This document shows positions 9,640 through 18,520 of a stretch of 64,000 nt of DNA, piece by piece. Within the stretch, counting starts at the first letter, position 1, and the number at the start of each line of letters is the position of its first letter. The notes beneath the pieces are model-generated. The model was not told the DNA's origin and did no database searches. It saw only the letters and a program-made list of their open reading frames with translations. A program made the translations under genes and the position numbers. This stretch comes from Methylobacterium marchantiae (lineage in GTDB: Bacteria; Pseudomonadota; Alphaproteobacteria; Rhizobiales; Beijerinckiaceae), in NCBI RefSeq assembly GCF_022179405.1, contig NZ_BPQT01000037.1, positions 124,001-188,000 of the forward strand, given 5' to 3'.

Positions 9640-9972
9640 TATTCCTTCCATGTGCCTTTGTTTGCAGGACTTGAAGGCTGCCATTGGCGAAACGCTCACG
9701 CGGATCTGCTAGTTTCTGTTCGGGTTTTGCTGTGGCGGATCGGGCCGGAGCAGCATCCGCGAGTGAGGGTTGCGCGGCAGCTCGCGTTATCGGCCCCGCG
9801 GAACCCGCGAGTCCACATCCTCATGCGAGATGAGGAATAATTACAGCGCAAAGATCGATCGACATATGAAGTATAGGTGGCAATATTTCATCGTGACTGA
9901 ATGAAAATCAAATTAAATATTGCTGTAGATTTGATATTTAAGGCTTCTCTTATCAAAGAGATCAGCGTCAGA
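9640..9972. other. Intergenic, AT-rich in its second half
   Basis: No gene is supported here. From about 9835 the base composition drops sharply to AT-rich compared with the flanking DNA. A short hairpin (ctctt/aagag) lies near 9952-9965, just past the histidine kinase stop, and may be a weak 3' end. No integrase and no copy of the tRNA 3' end was found. Confidence 0.5.
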
Positions 9973-12753
9973 TCAACGTGTCGGCATAGCGGAGGAACGA
10001 GATTTCGGTATTGCCGGGGCGCCCTCCCGTGAATTTGGCATGGGTATTTCACCAAGCCTGGAGTGCAGCGCCGCCAAGGTTTCGGTCAACAGATCATCGA
10101 TCACATCGATCTCGGATCGTGTCGGCATAGCCTTGTCCGTGCGGGCTGCGGCTTCGATCGCCGATAGACGTTGAGCGAGAGCGCGGCTTCCGATGTTGAG
10201 GCTCATGGACTTGAGGCCGTGCGCGGTCCGCGCCACATCGGTTCTCGAGCCCGCTTCGATGGCACGGCGTAGTTCCAAGAGCGCGGCAGGAGCATGTTCG
10301 GCATAGATCTGCAGGATGCGTTGGGCGAATCCACCACCCGCGCTCATCGACATTTCCTCGAGACCCGTCAGCACCGCCTCGTCCATCAGGTCTTCCGATG
10401 CCTGAATGGGCGCAGCCATGGCGCCGACATGGAGCTCCGCAACCACCGTCCGCGTGTCGTCCGCCAATGTCTTCGACAGGACCTCGCCGAGTGCCGAGAG
10501 CGTGAAGGGCTTGGTCAAAGTGCCGTCCATGCCCGCTTCCTTCCAGGCCGTGGCGGAGGTTCCGATCACGTGGGCCGTGGCGGCGATGATCGGTACGCGT
10601 TTGAGCGGGCCGTCCTGCTCATGAGCCCGGATCCGGGCCGCTGCGGCGTAACCATCGAGGACGGGCATGCTGCCGTCCATCAGGACGAGATCGAACGCCT
10701 TGGCCGCGCAGGCCTCGACGGCCGCAAGCCCATCCTCCACCGTGTCGATGAACGTGATGCCGAAGCGGGAAAGCGCCTCGATGGCGACCTCCCGGTTCAC
10801 GGCGCTGTCGTCTGCCACGAGCACGCGTGCGGAAGGGAATTGCGACAAGCTGCTCGGCGCCGCGGCTCTGCGGCGATTCTCGCCCGCTCCCGCTACGCCG
10901 AGGGAAAGGGCGGCAAGGGCCGCGTTCAACTCCTCCTGCACCACGGGCCAGCGCAGCACGTCGTCCGCGAGGCCGGCTTCGATGATCCCCGCCGCAGCCG
11001 GGTCGCCCATGCGAGCGATGGCGATGACATGCAGGGATGGATTGGCACGGGGCCCGCGAGCGGCGATGAGCGCGGCATCGGCGATCCAATGCGCCGTGGC
11101 GGCGTCCTCGGGCGCAGCGACCAGGAAGCCGGCCTCCGCGAGCCTTTCCCGCAGGCTGGCGGATGTGGCGGCCCCATGGGTCGACACGAGGATGGCGGGC
11201 GGCACGTGGCCGAGACGGACGATCCGCGGCGCGGCTTCGATATCCGCGGGGTCGAGCGGGATCTCGGCCCAGAACGTCGAGCCGATGCCCGCCTCGCTCT
11301 CGACGCCGATGGTGCCGCCCATGGCCTCGACCAGGCGCTGCGCGATCGAGAGGCCGAGCCCCGTGCCGCCGAAGCGGCGCGTGGTGGATGCATCGGCCTG
11401 CGAGAAGGCGGAAAAGATCGTCGGCAGCTTGTCGGCCGGGATGCCGATGCCCGTATCGCGCACCATCAGGCGCAGAGCCCCATCCCTCGCCTCGATCCGG
11501 ACCAGGACCGAGCCGGTTTCCGTGAACTTGAGGGCGTTGTTGACGAAGTTGCTGAGGATCTGGCCGAGACGCACCTGATCGCCGGTGATGCGCCCTGGCA
11601 CGTCGGGCGCGACGTAGGCCGCCAGATCGAGGTTCTTCTCGCGGGCCTTCTCGGCGAACAGCGAGACGACGGTATCCACCACCTCGCCCGGCTCGAGGGC
11701 GATCCGTTCGAGTTCGATCTTGCCCGCCTCCACCTTCGCGAAGTCGAGGATGTCGTTGATGATCGCGAGCAGGCTCTGGCCCGAGCGGGCGATCACTTCG
11801 GCATAGCGTTTCTGGCGCTGGGGCAGGTCTGCGCCGGCAAGGAGTTCGGCCATGACCAGCATGCCGTTGAGCGGCGTCCGAATCTCGTGGCTCATGGTGG
11901 CGAGGAACGAGGATTTCGCGGTGTTCGCGGCCTCGGCGGCATCCTTGGCGTCGAGCAGGTCGGCCGTGCGATCAGCGACATCCCTTTCCAGGCTGTCGCG
12001 ATGCTTGGCGAGCCGCTCGTCGCGCTCGCGCACGGTGGCGAGCAGGCTGTTGAATGTCCCGGCGAGGAGGCCGACCTCGTCGTCGCGCACGATGACGGCG
12101 GAATGCCCGTAATCGCCGTTTCGGCGGACCAGATCCATGGTCGCGGCGAGTGCGGCGATGGGGCGGGTGATCGAGCGCTGCAGCCCGTAGGAGACGAGCA
12201 GGCCCAAGGCGAGGGCGAGGGCGGAGCCGAGGGCCGATGTCTCGACGATCGCCATCAGGCGCGGGGCGAGATCGGTCGTGTCGGCGACGAGGACCACCGT
12301 GCCGATGTCGGTTCCATGATGGAGGACCGGAACACGCACCTGCACGGTACGGCTCGTCAGCAGGTCTACGATCGAGAAGCCGCGGTCGAGATCGAGATCG
12401 CTTGCGAGGCGGATCGCGAGACCCTGGTCGGCGAGGGTCGAACCATCGGGCCGCTCGATGCCGGCATAGATGAATTCGGGCCGCTTCGCGATGGCGCGCA
12501 GCGTTTGGGTGGCGGCCGCCGAATCGTTCGCATGAGTGGCGCTCGCGCCGGCCGAGGCGAAGACGTCGGCAGCGGAGGTCAGCGCTTCGTGCTTGGCGAG
12601 GCCGTAGCGGTCGACTTCGTGCCAGAGGCCGACCAGCGTTCCGACGATCAGCGCGAGGGCGACCGACCCGGCCACGGCGAGCGCCATGCGCCCGGCCAGG
12701 GACTGCGCGAGACGGTATCGGCGGGTCGTCACGCTGGAATCCTGTGCTTGCAT
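9973..12753 (-). CDS. Hybrid sensor histidine kinase with receiver and Hpt domains
   Basis: This 926-residue membrane kinase probably feeds a phosphorelay. Order: helix 22-44, periplasmic sensor about 45-165, helix 166-190, HAMP about 191-245, HisKA with His289 in ATMSHEIRTPLNG, HATPase with N-box near 405 and GTGLGLS near 465. A degenerate receiver-like stretch (about 515-620) lacks a clear phospho-Asp. A true receiver follows with Asp693 (LVLMDGSMP), then an Hpt domain with His845 (TAHGLKS). The HD-GYP response regulator encoded 1.7 kb away on the same strand is a plausible output partner. The signal is unknown. Confidence 0.93.
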   Translation of the reverse strand: MQAQDSSVTTRRYRLAQSLAGRMALAVAGSVALALIVGTLVGLWHEVDRYGLAKHEALTSAADVFASAGASATHANDSAAATQTLRAIAKRPEFIYAGIERPDGSTLADQGLAIRLASDLDLDRGFSIVDLLTSRTVQVRVPVLHHGTDIGTVVLVADTTDLAPRLMAIVETSALGSALALALGLLVSYGLQRSITRPIAALAATMDLVRRNGDYGHSAVIVRDDEVGLLAGTFNSLLATVRERDERLAKHRDSLERDVADRTADLLDAKDAAEAANTAKSSFLATMSHEIRTPLNGMLVMAELLAGADLPQRQKRYAEVIARSGQSLLAIINDILDFAKVEAGKIELERIALEPGEVVDTVVSLFAEKAREKNLDLAAYVAPDVPGRITGDQVRLGQILSNFVNNALKFTETGSVLVRIEARDGALRLMVRDTGIGIPADKLPTIFSAFSQADASTTRRFGGTGLGLSIAQRLVEAMGGTIGVESEAGIGSTFWAEIPLDPADIEAAPRIVRLGHVPPAILVSTHGAATSASLRERLAEAGFLVAAPEDAATAHWIADAALIAARGPRANPSLHVIAIARMGDPAAAGIIEAGLADDVLRWPVVQEELNAALAALSLGVAGAGENRRRAAAPSSLSQFPSARVLVADDSAVNREVAIEALSRFGITFIDTVEDGLAAVEACAAKAFDLVLMDGSMPVLDGYAAAARIRAHEQDGPLKRVPIIAATAHVIGTSATAWKEAGMDGTLTKPFTLSALGEVLSKTLADDTRTVVAELHVGAMAAPIQASEDLMDEAVLTGLEEMSMSAGGGFAQRILQIYAEHAPAALLELRRAIEAGSRTDVARTAHGLKSMSLNIGSRALAQRLSAIEAAARTDKAMPTRSEIDVIDDLLTETLAALHSRLGEIPMPNSREGAPAIPKSRSSAMPTR

Positions 12754-12881
12754 CGCGGGTCGGAGACGAGCCTAGCAGCCTTTCGTGAGTGCCCGCTTAA
12801 CCATCCCGGCCTCGAAGGCCGCGCGCGGTGCCGATCCCTGCGGCGCCGGTCTCCCTGGCTCCGCATGCCGCTTTCATGCAG

Positions 12882-14258
12882 TCAATGCGAAAGCACCGTG
12901 TCGGCGGAACTCGGGCCGACACCTTTGGGGACGGGAATGTCGGTCGACCCGTAGCGCGCGTTGAGGATGAGATTGGGACCGTCATAGAGGGTAATGAAAC
13001 GGGCGATGATGACGGTGTAGGCGGACTGGTCCGCGATCGGCTTCTTGGAATCGATGATGAGCCGGCCGCGCGGCAGGTAGATCGTGCCGAGCAACGTGCG
13101 AGCTTCGTCGCTGATGATCCGATACTCGCGCAATCCGATGGCACCAGCCAGGAACGGAGCGCGGCCCTTCAGACTGAGCGGCGGCGGCAGGGGAAGCACC
13201 GACAGCAGGCTGCGGTCCTCGAAGAAGAGCAGTCCGGCCAGCAGCCCGTCCTTCGGCGCGGTCAGAGAGATGACGCTGCCCTGGTCGAACAGCAGGCCAC
13301 CCCGGATTCCCGTGAAGAAGAACCCGGTATTGGCTCCGGTCAGGGACGCGTTCTTGTCGACGACGAGCGGGCCGTCCTTGATGATGTAGATGCCCGGGCG
13401 GAGTTTTACCTGGGCTCCCTTCGTGATGTGCAGGCCGCCGCAATACGTTCCGGGATCGAGGGTGACCGACGGCGCGCTCACGACGTTCGAGCCGTAGAGG
13501 GGGCTGTCGATGCCATCGACGAGCAGCTTGGGATTCATGTAGAGCGGGACGCTGACGCAAGGGCCGGGGCTCGGGACGGCACGGTCGGCCAGGGGATCGA
13601 TCAGGGCCGGGCAGTCCGTGGCGGGCGGCGGCGTGAAGTTCGCCTTGCTCCCCGAGAAACCGCCGGCCGAACAGATGGACAGGGCGCTGGCCATGGAGGC
13701 GTTCCCCCCCTGGATGCCGGACGCACTCTTCGAATTCGAGTAGAGCGAGCAGTCGGTGGCGGTGATGCGGGCCGACGCTTCGAGGTGGAACGCGCCGACA
13801 TTCGTCGGATCGAGGGCGAGGAGGCAGAGCCGTGTCGTGCCGGAGAGCTTGGCGGTGGACGTCACGGACACGGTGACTTCCGAGATCTGCAGCAGCTTGC
13901 CGAGGCTGAGCGGCACCGTCTCGGTCAGTGTCACCTGGACCGCGGAGTGATTGTTCAGCACCGTGGCCGCCGCCTCCGTCGCCCGGCCTGCAGGTGCCTC
14001 GGCCTGAGCCTGGGCGCGCGCCATGGAAACGGCCGCCAGGATCGCGGCGGCGTCATCGGCATTGGCGAGCTTGAACTGATTGACGCCGGCGATGCTGCCG
14101 CTGTCGGCGGCGCGTTGCAATTCCCCACGCCGCTTGACCAGCGAACCATATTCGAGGGCTGCGGCGCTCAGGCCGAGGAGAATCGGCAGCATCAGTCCGA
14201 ACACGATCAGGACGCCGCCTTCGGACCGGCTCCCAAACGCACGCAACGGACGGATCAT
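12882..14258 (-). CDS. TadG-like pilus-assembly/surface protein
   Basis: The 458-residue protein begins with a short Arg-rich segment and one N-terminal membrane helix (GGVLIVFGLMLPILLGLSAA). The region after it (EYGSLVKRRGELQRAADS) is typical of Tad/Flp-associated TadG proteins, whose bulk sits in the periplasm. The C-terminal half has repeated short hydrophobic strands (GGLHITKGAQVKLRPGIYII), suggesting a beta-helix. I chose the ATG at 14258 because GGAGG lies 9 bases upstream; an upstream in-frame ATG lacks this. It is encoded near two TadE-like genes, but no Tad motor or pilin gene is in the window. Confidence 0.82.
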   Translation of the reverse strand: MIRPLRAFGSRSEGGVLIVFGLMLPILLGLSAAALEYGSLVKRRGELQRAADSGSIAGVNQFKLANADDAAAILAAVSMARAQAQAEAPAGRATEAAATVLNNHSAVQVTLTETVPLSLGKLLQISEVTVSVTSTAKLSGTTRLCLLALDPTNVGAFHLEASARITATDCSLYSNSKSASGIQGGNASMASALSICSAGGFSGSKANFTPPPATDCPALIDPLADRAVPSPGPCVSVPLYMNPKLLVDGIDSPLYGSNVVSAPSVTLDPGTYCGGLHITKGAQVKLRPGIYIIKDGPLVVDKNASLTGANTGFFFTGIRGGLLFDQGSVISLTAPKDGLLAGLLFFEDRSLLSVLPLPPPLSLKGRAPFLAGAIGLREYRIISDEARTLLGTIYLPRGRLIIDSKKPIADQSAYTVIIARFITLYDGPNLILNARYGSTDIPVPKGVGPSSADTVLSH

Positions 14259-14446
14259 TTCCAGGCCTCCATGCGGAAAACGATGGCCCGGGGACCTTCT
14301 CAATTCGTTAGAGCAATTCTAGAATCCCGGAGCTTTGCCGTCGCGTCGGCTGCGACAGGCCGCTTTTGATGCTGCAGGGTTTGCGAACCCTGAATCCGAA
14401 GCGCGGTTCAGATAGGCTCCCGTCGTCGGCCGGTACGAAAGAGGTC

Positions 14447-15493
14447 TCAGGCAGCGCTTCGTGCGGCCGGATCTCCATCCGCTTTCGTTTTGTTCATCGC
14501 CCGGCAGAATACCGTGACGCAGCGCGGGTCGAAATGATGCCCGGCCTGAGCCTGGAGGTGGCTCAGGGCCTCGGCCTGCGTCCAGGCCTTCTTGTATGGC
14601 CGCTCGGAGATGAGGGCATCGAAGACATCCGCCACGGCGACGATCCGGCCGCAAAGCGGGATGTCCTCCCCGCTCAGGCCGAGCGGATATCCCTTCCCGT
14701 CCCAGCGCTCGTGATGCGTCGCCGCGATCTCTGCCGCCAACTGGACCATGAGGGACGAGCTTCCCTCGAGGATGCGCCGGCCGCGCTCCGCATGCAGTTC
14801 CATCTCGGCGCGCTCGTCGAACGTCAATGGACCGGGCTTCAGGAGGATCGCGTCGGGAACGCTGATCTTGCCGACATCGTGCATGGTCGAGGCGAGGCTC
14901 AACTGGCTCACGTCGGCGCTGGAGAGGCCGAGGCCCTCGGCGATCAGGGCGACGTACCCGGCGACCCGGGCCACGTGATTGCCGGTCTCCGTATCGCGGT
15001 GCTCGGCGGCCTTCATCAGCAGCGTGACGATCTCGCGCTCGCGGGCCTGGATCGTCGCCGTCGCCGCGCTGACCTCGCGGGCGAGCCAGGCGGCACGATC
15101 GCTCTGCTCGAGCCGCGCCCGATTCAGGGCCACGAGATTCGAGACCCGTGCGCGGACCTCGAATGCCTCGAAGGGCTTTGCCAGGAAGTCGGTCGCACCC
15201 GATTCCAGTGCCTCGCGCCGAAGAGGTCGCTGGTCCATGCTCGTGACCATGACGATGGGCACGTGCTCGAACCCCGGGACACACCGGGCCGCGCGGATGA
15301 ATGCGATGCCGTTCATGCCCGGCATGTCGTAATCGGAGATCGCGATGGAGATGTCGGCCGCATGATCCTGGACGAAGGCCAGAGCGTCCCGAGGCTCGAC
15401 GAAGGCCCGCGGCTCGCAATCGGGCAAGCCACGGATCGCCTCGGCCATCAGCATGTTGTTCAGGACGGCATCATCGAGGATCAGTGCGAACAT
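14447..15493 (-). CDS. Response regulator with HD-GYP phosphodiesterase output domain
   Basis: The protein is a likely cyclic-di-GMP phosphodiesterase under phosphorelay control. The 348 residues hold a receiver domain with Asp54 (ISDYDMPGMNG) and Lys in LAKPF. After a coiled linker comes an HD-GYP domain with HRDTETGNH, the HD pair in STMHDVGKISVP and HHERWDGKGYP with an intact GYP. I set the start at MFALILDD; the longer frame adds 72 residues of no recognisable domain. It lies between the TadE-like and TadG-like genes, so control of surface structures or adhesion is a reasonable guess. Confidence 0.92.
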   Translation of the reverse strand: MFALILDDAVLNNMLMAEAIRGLPDCEPRAFVEPRDALAFVQDHAADISIAISDYDMPGMNGIAFIRAARCVPGFEHVPIVMVTSMDQRPLRREALESGATDFLAKPFEAFEVRARVSNLVALNRARLEQSDRAAWLAREVSAATATIQAREREIVTLLMKAAEHRDTETGNHVARVAGYVALIAEGLGLSSADVSQLSLASTMHDVGKISVPDAILLKPGPLTFDERAEMELHAERGRRILEGSSSLMVQLAAEIAATHHERWDGKGYPLGLSGEDIPLCGRIVAVADVFDALISERPYKKAWTQAEALSHLQAQAGHHFDPRCVTVFCRAMNKTKADGDPAARSAA

Positions 15494-15596
15494 GGCTTGT
15501 GGCAATCCTGGCGGGTTCCCGGCCCTGGTGTTCCACCCTTCGTCCAAAGCGTTGACGACGCGTTTATACTGACAGGAGGATGCCGAGTGTATGCGC

Positions 15597-16259
15597 CTAT
15601 TGCACAGGGCACGGCATGCCGTTCGGCAGAATGATCTCGGGATACTGACTGGCGAAGCGACGCCCGGCTCGAACCGGCCAGAGCATCTGACGGGACAATA
15701 CGATTCCATCCATGCGTTGGCCGAAGACTGAGGCGAGGGTCTCGCCGAACAGCGGCTTGTACTTCATCTTGATCTCGACGAGGAGCATCCGCAGTCCAGT
15801 CGCCACCAGTCCGGAAGGAACAGGCAGGGGAGAGCCTTCGCCGACTCCCCTCGGAATCGATCCGGCCGCCGCAGCGCTGGAACAGACCTTCAACGCCCCG
15901 TCTGCCGTGTCGCCAAGGACGCCGACGGCGCTGACGATCATTTCCGCGGCCGTACCGTCATAGGGCAGCAGCACGATTCTCGAGGCGGCGAACACTTCAT
16001 CCACTTGCGTCCGCGTCGGCGCCGAGACCGAGGCGATCAACTCTCCGACCGTGCTCGACAGGAGATCGACCTTACGCAGGGCGGCCGTGACATTGGCGAT
16101 CTCGAGCGTGCCCACATAGATGGCCAGAAGGAACGGAAGGATCAGGGCAAACTCGACGAGGGCGACTCCCCCCTCTGCCCGGCGGAACCGAGCCCGGCGC
16201 AGACTGCCACGACACCGGGTCACCAGGCCGGCAAAGCTATGGCGGGTCCGCCTCAGCAT
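15597..16259 (-). CDS. TadE-like pseudopilin family protein (second copy)
   Basis: The 220-residue protein has a basic N-terminus (MLRRTRHSF) and then the TadE signature GGVALVEFALILPFLLAIY, one membrane helix with the Glu-containing pseudopilin motif. A periplasmic domain of about 150 residues follows. TadE and TadF are processed by the prepilin peptidase TadV in Tad systems. The ATG overlaps the upstream TadE-like gene by 7 bases, so the two are translationally coupled and may act as a pair (TadE/TadF-like). Confidence 0.85.
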   Translation of the reverse strand: MLRRTRHSFAGLVTRCRGSLRRARFRRAEGGVALVEFALILPFLLAIYVGTLEIANVTAALRKVDLLSSTVGELIASVSAPTRTQVDEVFAASRIVLLPYDGTAAEMIVSAVGVLGDTADGALKVCSSAAAAGSIPRGVGEGSPLPVPSGLVATGLRMLLVEIKMKYKPLFGETLASVFGQRMDGIVLSRQMLWPVRAGRRFASQYPEIILPNGMPCPVQ

Positions 16260-16795
16260 CCTTGAAGGCCTGCCGATTTCGGCTCGATCCGCAAGACCTT
16301 CGCCGCCTGTATCAATCGACTGCCGTCCTTGAACTCCGTGGAGCCGCTGGTGAAGGAGTGGAAGTTGCGTTGGGCGACCGCCGCCTGGATGACGACGAAC
16401 TGACTGGTCGAGGTGCATCCATGCGAATCACCGAAACCGGACCGCCAATCCTGCTGAGAAGGGTCGACCGGACTACGGATCACGACGTCGCTCAGGCCGG
16501 CATAGTAGACGAGGTCGATCTTCAACTTGTCGCAATTGATGAGCCCCGCCGATCCGTCGCAGATGATCTTGCGAACGGCATCCGAGATCGAACCGGATTG
16601 GCTCGGGTCGCCTTCGGCATAGAAGACTCGCGTCGCTCCCTGCACGCCCCGGTCGAGCGTGGCACCGATCCAGTAAGTCAATCCGACTTCGAGCACGAGC
16701 ATGAGAAGAGTGAAGAGCGGGAATGCCACGAAGGCGAACTCGACCGCTGTGGCCCCATGCGTATCCCGGCAGAAGCGAGGGCCGACAGGCCGCAT
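16253..16795 (-). CDS. TadE-like pseudopilin family protein (first copy)
   Basis: This 180-residue protein carries RDTHGATAVEFAFVAFPLF, the TadE pattern (GATAVEF, then a hydrophobic helix). A periplasmic part of about 130 residues contains several cysteines (IICDGSAGLINC, HGCTS) that could form disulfides. The start at 16795 puts the motif about 12 residues in, as usual for TadE; the frame is open upstream for 16 more codons. It is the first gene of a same-strand group running toward the kinase. Confidence 0.85.
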   Translation of the reverse strand: MRPVGPRFCRDTHGATAVEFAFVAFPLFTLLMLVLEVGLTYWIGATLDRGVQGATRVFYAEGDPSQSGSISDAVRKIICDGSAGLINCDKLKIDLVYYAGLSDVVIRSPVDPSQQDWRSGFGDSHGCTSTSQFVVIQAAVAQRNFHSFTSGSTEFKDGSRLIQAAKVLRIEPKSAGLQGC

Positions 16796-17466
16796 TTTTA
16801 CCCGGGCCGATACACACCGCCAACAGCGTCCCATGCACCACACGCTTGAAGACTTCTTAAAGAGATTTGCTCTCCTATCGGGCTAGTGCATCCGATGGTG
16901 AACAAACGATTATTATCGAAAGCATTCTATCAAGACCGGGTTAATGAGGCTTCCTATAAGAACTGTGCAACCTAAGGGTGTTGGGTCGATGTCTGCTACA
17001 TCCTCGATCCGCTATCGGGATTATCCATTGAAAAACTATGGAAGTATGTCTTTGCGAGCCTATGATTGATCCTCAGACTCTCTTGTTGCATCGATGGACT
17101 GAATTCGAGAAAACCGCTTCTGGGCGGTGGCCGGACAAGTGCACGGCTTATCAGCGAATGATCCACGAGCCTTCCAAGCCCGCATGAGTGTCTCGACCGC
17201 TCCCGCGGGCTGCCCCATCTTCGATCCCGCCATCGTTCATTCGCTCCGGCGCTTGTCGCCGGTGATGGCCCCGACCCGACCCGACTCGTCGCGGAGCGTC
17301 CAGGCTGGGCGGTGCGGTTCGTCGACAAGATCTGAGCGTGCCTGACGGAACCGTCCGCTCACGGACAGGCGGTCAATGTCCGCTTGTGGCGCGACCCGGA
17401 AGCATCGCGATGGAGTGCGATCTCGTCCGGGCCGGGCGGTACTTGTAACAAATCTGCGACTTTTAC
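16796..17466. other. Long intergenic region, AT-rich at 16850-17110
   Basis: I see no gene here. The first 300 bases are strikingly AT-rich for this genome and hold only very short reading frames without ribosome binding sites. Promoters for the TadE-like genes should lie here, but I cannot fix them. No repeat of the tRNA-Ser 3' end was found, so island boundaries are not shown. Confidence 0.5.
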
Positions 17467-18177
17467 TTACGCTGGAAGGACGACCACCTTCGTATTGACC
17501 GGCGTCTGTGAATAGAGGTGGATCATGTCCTGGGTGAGCAGGCCGACACAGCCGCTCGTGATGCCCGAGCCGATCGATTCGGGCTCGCTGCTGGCATAGA
17601 TCGTGTAGAGCGTGTAGGCGCCGTTCTGGTACAGATGCAGGGTGCGGGCGCCGAGCGGATTGTCGAGGCCGCCCGGCATGCCGCGGGCGTATTTGGCGGC
17701 CTCGGGCTGACGCCGGATCATTTCCTTGGGGGGTGTCCAGGTCGCCCATTCGGACTTGCGACCGACATAGGCGTCTCCGCTCCACAAGAACCCATCGCGG
17801 CCGACATTGGCACCGTAACGGGTGGCGGAACCATCGCCCTCGACGCGGTAGACATAAAAGTTGCCGGGATCGACGATGATCGTACCGGCCGCTTCCTTGG
17901 TCTCGTAACGGACCGTCCGACGATGATATTTCGGGTCGACCTTCCTGATATCGGTAGCCGGGATCGGGAATTTCTCGTCCGGCATCGGCCCGTAATTCTT
18001 GGCCGCCTCGGCGAGGAGGATGCCGTCGGTCGTCGCGCAGCCGGCCAGTCCCAGTGCGCCGAAACCTGCGGCCGAGCCGACCAGAAGCGACCGCCGGCTG
18101 AAAAGCCCCGCCCGATGTCCGACCCGAGCGATCTCGTCCCGCACGCCGGTCTCCGCGCTCTCACCGTCCATGATCAT
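17467..18177 (-). CDS. L,D-transpeptidase (YkuD) family lipoprotein with altered active site
   Basis: YkuD enzymes cross-link peptidoglycan or tether proteins to it. The 236-residue protein has a Tat-type N-terminus (FSRRSLLVG at about 26) running into a lipobox LAGC with Cys47, so it is predicted to be an exported lipoprotein. The YkuD domain covers about 95-235. The active Cys210 is present in ITSGCVGL. The normally conserved His of IHGT is Tyr194 (YTIYASSEP), and the Arg two residues after the Cys is Gly212. The protein may be inactive, or belong to a divergent subgroup. Confidence 0.85.
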   Translation of the reverse strand: MIMDGESAETGVRDEIARVGHRAGLFSRRSLLVGSAAGFGALGLAGCATTDGILLAEAAKNYGPMPDEKFPIPATDIRKVDPKYHRRTVRYETKEAAGTIIVDPGNFYVYRVEGDGSATRYGANVGRDGFLWSGDAYVGRKSEWATWTPPKEMIRRQPEAAKYARGMPGGLDNPLGARTLHLYQNGAYTLYTIYASSEPESIGSGITSGCVGLLTQDMIHLYSQTPVNTKVVVLPA

Positions 18178-18520
18178 GATTCCGGACTTCCCATGTCCCG
18201 CGACCCGATGAGAGAACGCTCCAGCCCATGCCCGTCGAGCGTATCGCTAAGCTGAGCTCGCCGGTGCCGTCCCACGTGATCTCGCAATCCTTTCGCGCTG
18301 GCTTCGACCGGAACATGCACGTCGCGAGGCCAGCGGCGCCTTGGTAAAGTCCTCGGCATTCTGTGATCGAGAGCAGGCGGAATGCGTCGAGACTATGACC
18401 GGCGCCTCCTGGCGTCGGAAGTCCGGCCGGCCTTTCCTCCGTGAAAGGCGGGTTCATGCCGATAACCGGGGAACGAGCGAAGTCGACCCGTCGCGACACG
18501 CAGCCGTTCTCAGACGCCTG
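18178..18520. other. Intergenic region, no gene seen
   Basis: The 343 bases between the pyruvate kinase stop and the transpeptidase-family start hold only overlapping reading frames without a plausible start signal or recognisable product. The promoter of the lipoprotein gene is expected in the left part. Confidence 0.4.

Noticed and set aside
16888-16970. 26-codon frame on the + strand in the AT-rich gap
   Set aside because: No ribosome binding site and no recognisable feature.
9640-17466. Genomic island with att sites at tRNA-Ser
   Set aside because: I searched both AT-rich gaps by eye for a copy of the tRNA 3' end and found none, and there is no integrase. Kept only as a low-interest hypothesis.
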